Shown piece after piece: positions 7,487 to 14,328 of a DNA stretch of 14,414 nucleotides. Made by a program: the position numbers and the translations under genes. Under the pieces are notes generated by a model. That model did not search any database. It was not told where the DNA came from and was given only the letters and a program-made list of their open reading frames with translations. Source of the DNA: JBBRLG01 sp038231495 (GTDB lineage: Bacteria; Planctomycetota; Planctomycetia; Gemmatales; Gemmataceae); contig JBBRLG010000122.1 of NCBI GenBank assembly GCA_038231495.1, positions 1-14,414 on the forward strand. The letters run 5' to 3'. Numbering within the stretch: the stretch's first letter is position 1; the number at the start of each line of letters is the position of its first letter.

Positions 7487-7549
7487 GTCCGAGCCGCGAC
7501 CGTAAGGGAGCGGTGGGACGAACCGCTCCCTTACGGTCGCGGCTCGGAC
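7487..7549 (+). repeat. Perfect 28-bp inverted repeat, likely terminator hairpin
   Basis: The arms 7487-7514 and 7522-7549 are perfectly complementary over 28 bp around a 7-nt loop (7515-7521). It starts 11 nt after the ketosynthase stop codon. Each arm contains the 24-nt motif GAGCCG...CGTAAG... that recurs at 10737-10760 and 14329-14352. The position suits termination, but no T-run follows and the shared motif marks it as a dispersed repeat. Confidence 0.85.
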
Positions 7550-7577
7550 TTCGCGCCTTCTCGGACTTCGCGCAAGG

Positions 7578-7605
7578 TTTGCGCCCTCCCCCAATTCGTT
7601 ACACT
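7578..7605 (+). promoter_or_regulatory. Candidate promoter for phosphatase-sigma operon
   Basis: TTTGCG (7578-7583), 16 nt, then TACACT (7600-7605) is a moderate sigma-70-like pair located after the preceding hairpin. It would give a leader of about 65 nt before the ATG at 7679. Confidence 0.3.
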
Positions 7606-7678
7606 ACCATGCTTGCACCCGTGCTCTCCTTTCGTCAGAATCAACCCAGGAGCCACAACGTACGGAAACCGGAAGCTC

Positions 7679-8767
7679 ATGGAACCGCGCTACCGCACCC
7701 CCCGCGACCTGGTGGAAGCGCTGCAAAACACTGCGGCCGGCGCGCGTGCGCAGCTGTGGGACTGGGTCCGGGAACCGGTCGCCCGCCTTCTGGACCGTCT
7801 CATCGCCCGGCACCAACTCCGCCACGGCCGCGAGCGCATGGTCTTGCACACCCTGCACGCCCTGGAAACCCATTTGCGCACCCGCCCGGTCCGCGAATTC
7901 GCCGACATGAATACGGCCGCCTTTCGCGCATCCCTCCTGATCCAGGTGGCGAAGTTGCTTTACAACCCCTTCGGCCAGCAGGCCGGCATGGGGGCGGGGC
8001 CGTTGCCGCTGCCCGACTCGGCGGGGTACATAAGTGAAACGGTGTCGCTGCCTTTCGACCGCGTCGGCCCGTGCTGGTACGGCGGCGACTGGTTTGCGGG
8101 CCGCGAGACGCGCGACGGCGCGCTGTGGGTCATCGTCGCGGACATCACCGGCCACGGGTATTACGCCTACCTGCTGGCCAGCGCGTTGCCCGGCGTGTGG
8201 CAGCGGTGCTGGAAGCGGCACCCGGCAGGCGCGGAACCGGCGGAGTTATTGGCCGACATGCACGACCTGCTGGAATCGTGTCTGCCCGACGGCATCTATG
8301 TGGAATGCACTTTGGCACGCTTCGGCTCGGACGGCGACGTGACCGTCGCGCCGGCGGGCGGCAGCCGGCTCTTACTGCGGCGCGGCGGCTCCAACCGGCT
8401 CGAACTGCTCAAGCTGCGCGGCGCGTGGCTGGGGCTGAGCCGGCCCACGACGGACGAGCAGCGCACCTGGCAGCTCGACGCCGGCGACGAATTGCTGCTT
8501 GGCACCGACGGCGTGTTCGACCACCTGGCCGACCTGAACGGCGGCAACGTCGCCGATGCGCTGGACGATTTAAGCCGGGATGCCGAGGCGCGGCCGCTGC
8601 TCGAACAGGTCCACGAGCGCGTGCGCCGCGCGCTGCGGGCCGGTCCGCAAAAGGACGACATCACGATGGTCTTGCTGCGCCGCCGGGAGCCGGGCGTGGA
8701 CGCCGTTTCTACGCTGCCCTTCCCCGGTCCCACGGCACGCAACGGGGCGGGCGATGTTTCGCTGTGA
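7679..8767 (+). CDS. SpoIIE/PP2C-type serine phosphatase with helical N-terminal domain
   Basis: This 362-aa protein is a PPM/SpoIIE-type protein phosphatase. Metal-binding motifs are in order: Asp137 in YGGDWF, Asp155 in ADITGHG, Asp277 in LGTDGVFD and Asp326/Asp327 in KDDITMVLL. Relatives dephosphorylate anti-sigma-factor antagonists in partner-switching pathways. Residues 1-100 form a separate, probably all-helical domain (DLVEALQ...QLWDWVREPVARLLDRLIARHQL) that weakly recalls sigma region 2 and may be a sensor or docking module. There is no membrane segment, so it is cytosolic. ATG7679 is preferred over the open upstream TTG at 7613 because of GGAA at 7664-7667. The 3' end overlaps the sigma-factor gene by 14 nt, implying a shared transcript and shared function. 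The input signal and the phosphoprotein substrate are not visible here. Confidence 0.88.
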   Translation: MEPRYRTPRDLVEALQNTAAGARAQLWDWVREPVARLLDRLIARHQLRHGRERMVLHTLHALETHLRTRPVREFADMNTAAFRASLLIQVAKLLYNPFGQQAGMGAGPLPLPDSAGYISETVSLPFDRVGPCWYGGDWFAGRETRDGALWVIVADITGHGYYAYLLASALPGVWQRCWKRHPAGAEPAELLADMHDLLESCLPDGIYVECTLARFGSDGDVTVAPAGGSRLLLRRGGSNRLELLKLRGAWLGLSRPTTDEQRTWQLDAGDELLLGTDGVFDHLADLNGGNVADALDDLSRDAEARPLLEQVHERVRRALRAGPQKDDITMVLLRRREPGVDAVSTLPFPGPTARNGAGDVSL

Positions 8768-9290
8768 CTGCCCGCCCGACAACTGCGCCGAAAAGGTCCG
8801 CCTCTACCAGCTGGGCGATCGCGCCTCCGGCGACGCGCTGGCCCAGAAGTTCGCCGGCCTGGTGCGCAGCATCGTCCAGCGCGTCCTGGGGCCGGGCCGG
8901 CGCGACGAGTGGGACGACGCCTGCCAGGCCATCTTCCTGCGCCTGTTCACCAACCTCGACAAATGGGACAACCGCTGTCCGTTTTGCAAATGGCTCGCCG
9001 TCGTCGCCGCCCGCCGGGCCATCGACCAAACGCGCCTCGCCGACCCGACGGTGCGCTTGCCCGACGCCGACATCGCCGACCGCCGACCGCCGCCGCCCGA
9101 CCCGGAGACGATCGAGCGCATCGAGCAGGCGGTGGGCCGTTTCCCGCCCGACTGGCGGCTCATCTGGGACCTCTGGGTGCAGGGGGTGCGGCGCGACGAA
9201 ATGGCCCGCCGCACGGGCAAGTCGCTCCGCACGATTCAGTACTGGCTGGCCGAGATGCTGGACCAGGTGCGCGAGGGATTGGCCGACTGA
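8754..9290 (+). CDS. ECF-type RNA polymerase sigma factor
   Basis: This 178-aa protein has the ECF sigma layout: region 2 at about residues 21-94 (DEWDDACQAIFLRLFTNLDKW...WLAVVAARRAIDQ) binds core polymerase and the -10 element, then a Pro-rich linker (RRPPPPDPE), then region 4 at about 115-176 with a helix-turn-helix (RDEMARRTGKSLRTIQYWL) for the -35 element. The ATG at 8754 sits inside the end of the phosphatase gene in another frame, with a G-rich stretch just upstream as ribosome-binding site. No anti-sigma gene follows; the overlapping phosphatase is the likely control partner. The N-terminus is unusual in being Cys-rich (CDCPPDNC) and region 2 contains CPFC, which could bind metal or sense redox. 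The DNA target is unknown. Confidence 0.85.
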   Translation: MFRCDCPPDNCAEKVRLYQLGDRASGDALAQKFAGLVRSIVQRVLGPGRRDEWDDACQAIFLRLFTNLDKWDNRCPFCKWLAVVAARRAIDQTRLADPTVRLPDADIADRRPPPPDPETIERIEQAVGRFPPDWRLIWDLWVQGVRRDEMARRTGKSLRTIQYWLAEMLDQVREGLAD

Positions 9291-9661
9291 TTTCCGCACG
9301 CGCGCCGCGGCGGTTGCAAGTCCTTACGCAACAGTCGGAAGAAGGAAATAGTTGCCGACTAAATGTTGCTTGACGAGACGAATCAAGTTTACTAGAGAGA
9401 GATTACCTCCGAACCACCCTCGCCGTACGGCCCTCCTTTTGCGCGGGGGCCGCGGGCGGCACCGCGTCGGTTTGTCGGAAGTGGTGGATCGGCAAGCGAT
9501 TCCGGAAGGGCGCATTGTGCCGGTCGGCGGGCGTTTCGGGTGCCGGATCGACTGCCGCGGCGCGGGTCGTACAAAGTCGGAAACGGCTTCGGTCGATAAC
9601 ACGAGGGCACGCCGGAAGCGGCCCTCCTCCTTGTGGATTTCTTTTGTTCGAGGACTCACTG
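9291..9661. other. Intergenic region before the Asp-rich gene
   Basis: No gene is recognised in these 371 nt. AGTCGG (9333-9338) pairs with CCGACT (9355-9360) in a small hairpin 43 nt after the sigma-factor stop, possibly part of its 3' end. The rest is GC-rich with no clear sigma-70 promoter pair. A strong ribosome-binding site (CGAGGA, 9649-9654) ends the region. Confidence 0.5.
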
Positions 9662-10006
9662 ATGTTCGGTGGCACATTGTTCGTTCCATCGTGGCTGGAG
9701 ACGGAGCCGGACCTGTCCTGGCAGTCCGCGGAGGGCCGCGTCGAAGATCCTTTCCGCGCGCCCCGCGCGCGTGACGAGGATGAAAACGTAGCAGACGAGG
9801 AGACCGAAGACGACGACGACGAGGACGACGACCTCGACGACCTCGACGACGAGGACGACGACTTCGACGACGACGACTTCGACGACGACGACCTCGACGA
9901 CGACGACCTCGACGACGACGAGGACTTCGACGACCTCGACGACGACGACTTCGACGATGATGACGACGACGACGAGGAAGAGGACGACGCGGCCGACGAG
10001 CCTTAA
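9662..10006 (+). CDS. Small Asp-rich acidic protein
   Basis: This 114-aa protein has a short ordinary head (MFGGTLFVPSWLETEPD...) and, from about residue 38, a tail almost wholly of Asp and Glu. The tail is punctuated by single Leu or Phe residues at 58, 61, 68, 73, 78, 83, 89, 92 and 97, giving repeats of the type (L/F)DDDD with mostly 5-residue spacing. There is no signal peptide or membrane segment. Start ATG9662 is supported by CGAGGA 7 nt upstream. The coding DNA is a GAC-rich repeat, prone to slippage, so length may vary between strains. No family is recognised; possible roles (cation binding, DNA mimicry, chaperone-like buffering of basic proteins) are speculation. The arginine-rich frame on the opposite strand is only its shadow. 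Confidence 0.7.
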   Translation: MFGGTLFVPSWLETEPDLSWQSAEGRVEDPFRAPRARDEDENVADEETEDDDDEDDDLDDLDDEDDDFDDDDFDDDDLDDDDLDDDEDFDDLDDDDFDDDDDDDEEEDDAADEP

Positions 10007-10010
10007 TAGA

Positions 10011-10179
10011 GATCGGGTGTCGGGCGTCGGAGAAGATCGGGTGTCGGGTGTCGGGTGTCGGGTGTCGGAATTGGCTGACAGCTAATAGCTGACAGCTAAC
10101 AGCTATTTTGATTCCCCGTCTTCCGACGCCCGACGCCCGACGCCCGACACCCGACACCCGATCTTTTCCGACGCCCGAT
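10011..10179. repeat. Composite heptanucleotide-repeat hairpin element
   Basis: The left arm has TCGGGTG/TCGGGCG heptads at 10013, 10020, 10037, 10044, 10051, 10058 and 10065. The right arm (10121-10179) is the inverted counterpart, with CCGACGC and CCGACAC heptads. The centre (10074-10108) has a second 7-nt-period series, GCTGACA-GCTAATA-GCTGACA-GCTAACA-GCTATTT. The arms differ by one heptad, and the T/C differences keep G-U pairing on one strand. The element starts 4 nt after the Asp-rich gene's stop and ends at the promoter of the TPR gene. It resembles the heptameric short tandem repeats of cyanobacteria. Confidence 0.85.
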
Positions 10180-10207
10180 TTGCTCTTCCCTTTTGCGCAG
10201 TTATAAT
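10180..10207 (+). promoter_or_regulatory. Candidate sigma-70 promoter for TPR gene
   Basis: There is a perfect -10 box TATAAT at 10202-10207 with TTGCTC (10180-10185) 16 nt upstream. A transcript would start near 10213, giving a leader of about 70 nt with AAGGGGAAG (10271-10279) before ATG10283. It lies directly beyond the heptad repeat. Confidence 0.5.
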
Positions 10208-10282
10208 CCAAACTACATTCGGCTGAACGAACACTCCTGGGGTAGTCGTTCGTCGCCCGTCCGCTCAAACAAGGGGAAGCAG

Positions 10283-10717
10283 ATGGCGCACCAGAGCAAG
10301 CACTCGAATGAGGGGCCCGAGCCTGCTACCACCGGCACTTCGCTGACTCGGCAGACCGACCAAAACCAACTCGATTTTGAACTCGATTTCTTTGGGGGCG
10401 TCCTCACCCGGCGACCCGACTACGTCGACGTGCTTCGGGTGATGGGCAACCTCCTGACCCTCAAGGGCCGGTTCGCCGAGGGGCTGCAAGTCGATAAGCG
10501 GCTCGTGCAGCTCCGGCCCAACGACGCCTTCGCGCATTACAACCTCGCGTGCAGCTTCGCGCTGCTGAAGCGTCCGGACCAGTCGATCAAGACGCTCCGC
10601 CGGGCGATCGAGTTGGGCTACCTCGACTTCCGCTACATGCGCGAGGACCACGACCTCGACTTGATCCGCCACGACCCGCGCTTCCGCCAGCTGATGCGCG
10701 AGTACGAGGACCGCTGA
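10283..10717 (+). CDS. Short tetratricopeptide (TPR) repeat protein, end-of-group type
   Basis: This 144-aa protein has a polar, probably disordered N-terminus (1-28), then helical pairs with TPR character: YVDVLRVMGNLLTLKGRFAEGLQVDKRLVQLRPND (47-81) and AFAHYNLACSFALLKRPDQSIKTLRRAIELG (82-112). It ends in the typical TPR tail DLDLIRHDPRFRQLMREYE. Such proteins are protein-protein interaction adaptors; the partner is unknown. No signal peptide is present, so it is cytosolic. ATG10283 is chosen because it has a good ribosome-binding site (AAGGGGAAG) and because the longer frame begins upstream of the candidate TATAAT promoter. A 35-bp hairpin follows the stop, so it is probably transcribed alone. 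Confidence 0.85.
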   Translation: MAHQSKHSNEGPEPATTGTSLTRQTDQNQLDFELDFFGGVLTRRPDYVDVLRVMGNLLTLKGRFAEGLQVDKRLVQLRPNDAFAHYNLACSFALLKRPDQSIKTLRRAIELGYLDFRYMREDHDLDLIRHDPRFRQLMREYEDR

Positions 10718-10726
10718 GAACGATCT

Positions 10727-10812
10727 GCCTTGAGGCGAGCCGGGAGCGTAAGCGACCGGAGGTCATTCCGAAATAGACTCCGGTCGCTTACACTCCCGGC
10801 TCGCCTCAAGGC
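10727..10812 (+). repeat. 35-bp inverted repeat of the CGTAAG family, likely terminator
   Basis: The arms 10727-10761 and 10778-10812 match at 34 of 35 positions around a 16-nt loop. They contain the 24-nt GAGCCG...CGTAAG... motif (10737-10760) shared with 7491-7514 and 14329-14352. It starts 9 nt after the TPR gene's stop and ends 21 nt before the CoA-transferase start, so it separates two transcription units. Reading frames through it encode peptides such as SRERKRPE, which should not be taken for genes. Confidence 0.85.
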
Positions 10813-10833
10813 GACCCAGTAAGAATCCGTTCC

Positions 10834-11841
10834 ATGCACCTTCTCTCCCGGGGTGAAGGCGAACTCTTCTCCGACCCGTCGGCCAACCGCGCCCGCGCGT
10901 TCTTTGCCACCAAGCCGCGCGCGCTGGTCGATAAGGTCACGACGGTTGCCGAGGCGGTGCGCCAACTGGTCAACGACGGCGACTACCTCGCGGTCGGCGG
11001 CTTCGGCTGCGACCGAATTCCGACCGCCGTCGTCCACGAAATTTTACGGCAAAACAAGCAAAACCTGCGCTTCGCGGGCCACACGGCGACCCACGACTTT
11101 CAAATCCTCTGCGCCGGCAACCTGCTCGGCCGCGGCAAAACGCTGAGCCAGGTTGACATCGCTTACGTCGTGGGCCTGGAAACGCGCGGCCTGTCGCCGC
11201 ACGCACGGCGGGTGCTGGAATCGGGCGAGGTGGCCTGCACGGAGTGGTCGAACTACACGCTCGCCGTCCGCTTCAAGGCCGCCGCGATGGGCTTGCCGTT
11301 TCTGCCCGCGCGGTCGCTGCTCGGCACCGACACGTTTCGCCGTAGCGCGGCCGTTTCAATCGCCTGCCCGTTCACCGGCGAGGTGCTGGCGGCGATACCG
11401 GCCCTGTATCCCGACGTGGCCGCGATCCACGTTCACGAGGCGGACCGCTACGGCAATTGCCGGATTCGGGGCACGACGGTCGCGGACCTCGACGTGGCCC
11501 GTGCCGCCAAGAAGTTGATTATCACCTGCGAACGGTTGATCCCCAACGACGACATCCGCAGCGACCCGACGCGCACCGTCATCCCGTTTTTCTGCGTGGA
11601 TGCGGTGTGCGAAGTGCCCTACGGCAGCTATCCGGGCAACATGCCCTACGAATACTTCTCCGACGAGGCGCACCTTGGTCACTGGCTGGAGGTCGAAACC
11701 GACCCAGCTCTCTACCGCGCTTTCCTCGACGAGTACCTCTACGGCGTTGCCAACTTCGACGGCTACTTGCAGCGCTGCGGCGGCCTGCCGCGCATGCAGG
11801 AGCTGCGCCGCCAGGAATTACTCCTTGACCGGGGGCGATAG
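10834..11841 (+). CDS. Family I CoA-transferase, subunit A (glutaconate CoA-transferase-like)
   Basis: This 335-aa protein matches the alpha subunit of family I CoA-transferases of the GctA/IpdA type, which move CoA between an acyl-CoA and an acid as an alpha/beta oligomer. Supporting features are the N-terminal GDYLAVGGFGCDRIPTAVVHEIL (residues 49-71), RFAGHTATHDFQILCAGNLLG, the central AIPALYPDVAAIHVHEADRYGNCRI, and the C-terminal block VPYGSYPGNMPYEYFSDEAHLGHWLEVE typical of this branch. It is cytosolic, with no signal peptide. The ATG at 10834 follows a hairpin by 21 nt and has only a weak ribosome-binding site. Subunit B starts 14 nt after the stop, so the two form an operon. The substrate is undetermined; glutaconate is only the nearest characterised relative, and ring-cleavage hydrolases of the IpdAB type are also related. 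Confidence 0.85.
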   Translation: MHLLSRGEGELFSDPSANRARAFFATKPRALVDKVTTVAEAVRQLVNDGDYLAVGGFGCDRIPTAVVHEILRQNKQNLRFAGHTATHDFQILCAGNLLGRGKTLSQVDIAYVVGLETRGLSPHARRVLESGEVACTEWSNYTLAVRFKAAAMGLPFLPARSLLGTDTFRRSAAVSIACPFTGEVLAAIPALYPDVAAIHVHEADRYGNCRIRGTTVADLDVARAAKKLIITCERLIPNDDIRSDPTRTVIPFFCVDAVCEVPYGSYPGNMPYEYFSDEAHLGHWLEVETDPALYRAFLDEYLYGVANFDGYLQRCGGLPRMQELRRQELLLDRGR

Positions 11842-11855
11842 GGGGAAATGCGCGC

Positions 11856-12629
11856 ATGTCCGCCGCCTGTAGCGCCATGGAACTGATGATCTGTAGTGCC
11901 GCCCGCCAGCTGGAGGACGGCTGCACGGCCGCGGTCGGCACCGGCGTCCCCTGCGCGGCGGCCATGCTGGCGCAGCGGACGCACGCGCCGAACCTGGTGA
12001 TCCTGTTCGAGGCGGGCGGTATCGCCCCGCAGTTGCCGACCATGCCGATCAGCGTCGGCGACTCGCGCACGTTCTACCGCGCCGTCATGGCGACGAGCAT
12101 GGCCGACATCATGGAGACCTGCCAGCGCGGCATGGTCGATTACACGTTTCTCGGCGGCGCCCAGATTGACGCCTACGGCAACCTCAATTCGACGATGATC
12201 GGCAAGGACCACCAACGTCCGAAGGTCCGCTTCCCCGGTAGCGGCGGCGCGAACGATCTGGCGTCGCTGTGCTGGCGCATCCTCGTCGTGACCAATCACG
12301 ACAAGCGCCGCTTCGTCGAGAAGCTGGATTTCCTGACGACGCCGGGCTATCTGACGGGAGCTGGCGCGCGTGAGGCCGTGGGCCTGCCGCCGGGGACGGG
12401 GCCGTACCGCGTGATTACCGATCTCGCCATGCTGGGTTATCACGAACAAACCCGGCGCATGGAGGTGGTGAGCCTGCACCCCGGCATCACGTTGGAACAG
12501 GTGCAGGCGAACACCGCGTTTGAGTTGGGCGCGCGCGAAGCGCTGCAAACGACCGAGCCGCCGACGGACGTGGAATTGAGAGTCTTACGGGAGGAAGTCG
12601 ATCCGCACCGCTACCTACTTGGGCGCTAA
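11856..12629 (+). CDS. Family I CoA-transferase, subunit B (glutaconate CoA-transferase-like)
   Basis: This 257-aa partner subunit matches GctB/IpdB-type proteins: GTGVPCAAAMLAQRTHAPNLVILFEAGG, DYTFLGGAQIDAYGNLNST, RFPGSGGANDLASLCWRILVV and GPYRVITDLAMLGY. Glu52 in FEAGG falls where the acyl-accepting glutamate of the family is expected (Glu54 in Acidaminococcus GctB), which favours true CoA transfer over the hydrolase chemistry of IpdAB. ATG11856 is supported by the purine-rich AGGGGGAA at 11840-11847. The gene is the last of the two-gene operon, and its stop abuts a perfect hairpin (12631-12689) shared with the convergent tdh gene. No dehydrogenase, hydratase or decarboxylase that would name the pathway is present in the window. 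Confidence 0.87.
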   Translation: MSAACSAMELMICSAARQLEDGCTAAVGTGVPCAAAMLAQRTHAPNLVILFEAGGIAPQLPTMPISVGDSRTFYRAVMATSMADIMETCQRGMVDYTFLGGAQIDAYGNLNSTMIGKDHQRPKVRFPGSGGANDLASLCWRILVVTNHDKRRFVEKLDFLTTPGYLTGAGAREAVGLPPGTGPYRVITDLAMLGYHEQTRRMEVVSLHPGITLEQVQANTAFELGAREALQTTEPPTDVELRVLREEVDPHRYLLGR

Positions 12630-12630
12630 G

Positions 12631-12689
12631 GGCATTTGCCGCTTGCGGCGTTGCGGTCACTTCCCGCAACGCCGCAAGCGGCAAATGCC
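12631..12689. terminator. Bidirectional terminator hairpin between convergent genes
   Basis: A perfect 26-bp inverted repeat (12631-12656 with 12664-12689) around a 7-nt loop fills the gap between the TAA of the CoA-transferase B gene (12627-12629) and the TAA of tdh on the other strand (12690-12692). The symmetry nearly extends through both stop codons, broken by one extra G. The placement strongly suggests termination in both directions, although no long T-run is present. Confidence 0.85.
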
Positions 12690-13721
12690 TTAATCGTCCG
12701 ACCACTTCAAAATCACCTTCCCCGACTGGCCCGATAGCATCTGCGCGAAACCCTTCTCGAACTCGGTGTAGTGGAACCGGTGCGTGATGACCGACCGGAT
12801 GTCCAGGCCGCTTTGCAGCATCACGGTCATCATGTACCACGTCTCGTACATCTCCCGGCCGTAGATACCCTTGATGGTCAGCATGTTGAACACCACCAGG
12901 TTCCAGTCGATCGCCATTTCCTTTTCGGGAATGCCGAGCATCGCGATCTTGCCGCCGTGACACATGTTCGTCAGCAGGTCGCGGAACGCCAGCGGGTTGC
13001 CCGACATTTCCAAACCCACGTCGAAGCCTTCCTTCATGCCGAGCTTTTTCTGCGCATCGACGAGCGTGCCCTCGCGGACGTTCAGGGCGATGGTCGCTCC
13101 CATTTTTTTGGCCAGGTCGAGGCGGTAGGGGTTCATGTCGGTGACGACGACGTGGCGGGCACCGGCGTGGCGCACCACCGCCGCCGCCATGATGCCGATG
13201 GGGCCGGCCCCCGTAATCAGCACGTCTTCGCCCAGGATCGGGAACGACAGGGCCGTGTGGACCGCATTGCCGAACGGGTCGAAGATCGACGCCACGTCGC
13301 GGTCCACGTCCGGGTCGTGGTGCCAGACGTTCGTCATCGGCAGCGCGATGTACTCCGCGAACGCGCCGGGGCGGTTGACGCCGATGCCCTTGGTGTCCTT
13401 GCACAGGTGCCGCCGGCCGGCCAGGCAGTTGCGGCAACGACCGCAGACGACGTGGCCTTCGCCGCTCACGACCTCGCCGGGATGGAAGTCGACGACGTTC
13501 GAGCCGATGGCGGCGATCTCGCCGACGAACTCGTGGCCGACGACCATCGGCACCGGGATCGTCTTCTTGGCCCACTCGTCCCACTTGTAGATGTGAACGT
13601 CGGTGCCACAGATGCCGGTGCGGTCCACCTTGACCAGCACGTCGTTGACGCCGACTTCCGGGACCGGAACCTCTTCCAGCCACAGGCCGGGCTGGGACTT
13701 GCTCTTTACCAGTGCTTTCAT
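12690..13721 (-). CDS. tdh: L-threonine 3-dehydrogenase
   Basis: This 343-aa zinc-dependent medium-chain dehydrogenase oxidises L-threonine with NAD+ to 2-amino-3-ketobutyrate, the first step of threonine breakdown to glycine and acetyl-CoA. It is close to the E. coli enzyme in length (341 aa) and pattern: catalytic zinc ligand Cys38 in GICGTDVHIY, His63-Glu64 in VGHEF, and structural zinc cysteines 93, 96, 99 and 107. It has the NAD-binding GAGPIGIMAA and the family signatures ASIFDPFGNAVHTALSF and KGIYGREMYETWY, and ends in SGQSGKVIL. It is cytosolic. The partner ligase gene kbl is not in the window. The DinB-like gene lies 87 nt upstream on the same strand, so the two could share a transcript. 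No strong ribosome-binding site precedes ATG13721, but the start aligns with the family. Confidence 0.96.
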   Translation of the reverse strand: MKALVKSKSQPGLWLEEVPVPEVGVNDVLVKVDRTGICGTDVHIYKWDEWAKKTIPVPMVVGHEFVGEIAAIGSNVVDFHPGEVVSGEGHVVCGRCRNCLAGRRHLCKDTKGIGVNRPGAFAEYIALPMTNVWHHDPDVDRDVASIFDPFGNAVHTALSFPILGEDVLITGAGPIGIMAAAVVRHAGARHVVVTDMNPYRLDLAKKMGATIALNVREGTLVDAQKKLGMKEGFDVGLEMSGNPLAFRDLLTNMCHGGKIAMLGIPEKEMAIDWNLVVFNMLTIKGIYGREMYETWYMMTVMLQSGLDIRSVITHRFHYTEFEKGFAQMLSGQSGKVILKWSDD

Positions 13722-13808
13722 CGGGGTGTCCGTTTACCGTTTTCGTTTCAAGGGAAGAGCCTTCCTCGTGCGGTGGTCCTCCCGCCTTATCCGACGACCC
13801 GCATTTCG

Positions 13809-14285
13809 TTACACCGTCAGGCCGAGGGCCGCGCGCTTCTCCTGAATGAAGGGGATGTGGTGCGGAATGTGGTTGCCGGCGAGCGTGAGCATCCGTTCGA
13901 GGGTGAGCGGCCCGCGTTCGTTGTGGACGCCGGTACGCTGCAACGCCTCGGCGGGCAACGTGCGCAGGATGCGTGCCAACTGCGAGCGCGTCTTTTCGAT
14001 GAGCGTGAGTTCTTCTTCGAGGTCGCGCTGGTGGTAAGCGAGAGCCGCGGCAAAGTGTTTTTCGCTCGCGCCGAGCAGTTGCGGCTGGTCCTCGGCGATG
14101 ATGCGCTTCATGCGGTCGGCGAGGATCGGGTCGAAGTCGGCGAGGTGGCAAACGACTTCGAGCGTGCTCCACTTGCCGGCCACCGGGCGGGCCTGCAACT
14201 GGTCCTTACTCATGCCCGCGACGGCCTTGCGCAGCGCGGCGGGTCCTTCCAAATACCCTTCGATCAGCTGGGACAGCGACGGCAT
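13809..14285 (-). CDS. DinB-family (DUF664-like) metal-binding protein
   Basis: This 158-aa protein has the DinB/YfiT four-helix pattern: a leading amphipathic helix, WSTLEVVCHLADFD with His47, and a C-terminal helix with NHIPHHIPFI (His139, His142, His143). His47 with His139 and His143 (an HxxxH pair) is the likely metal triad. The family includes bacillithiol- and mycothiol-dependent transferases and many proteins of unknown function, so no reaction can be assigned. There is no signal peptide. ATG14285 is supported by GGGAG 7 nt upstream. It lies upstream of tdh on the same strand, but nothing in either sequence indicates a functional link. Confidence 0.85.
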   Translation of the reverse strand: MPSLSQLIEGYLEGPAALRKAVAGMSKDQLQARPVAGKWSTLEVVCHLADFDPILADRMKRIIAEDQPQLLGASEKHFAAALAYHQRDLEEELTLIEKTRSQLARILRTLPAEALQRTGVHNERGPLTLERMLTLAGNHIPHHIPFIQEKRAALGLTV

Positions 14286-14328
14286 GGTGCAACTCCCAAG
14301 AAGGACTTAGTGGTACTACCCGATTGGC

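Noticed and set aside
8071..9351. Open plus-strand frame covering the phosphatase and sigma genes
   Set aside because: Arg/Ala-rich alternative frame without motifs; both real genes in this stretch carry clear family signatures.
10011..10179. CRISPR-like array
   Set aside because: The repeats are contiguous 7-nt units in inverted arms, with no unique spacers and no cas genes nearby.
9324..10268. Arginine-rich open frame opposite the Asp-rich gene
   Set aside because: The Arg/Ser runs are the complement of the GAC repeat and the frame runs through the heptad repeats; no ribosome-binding site or domain supports it.
10549..10776. Small open frame ending in the SRERKRPE peptide
   Set aside because: Out of frame with the TPR gene and its end is translated from the intergenic inverted repeat.
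12487..14172. Long open minus-strand frame overlapping tdh and the DinB-like gene out of frame
   Set aside because: Arg/Pro-rich shadow frame covering two well-supported genes.
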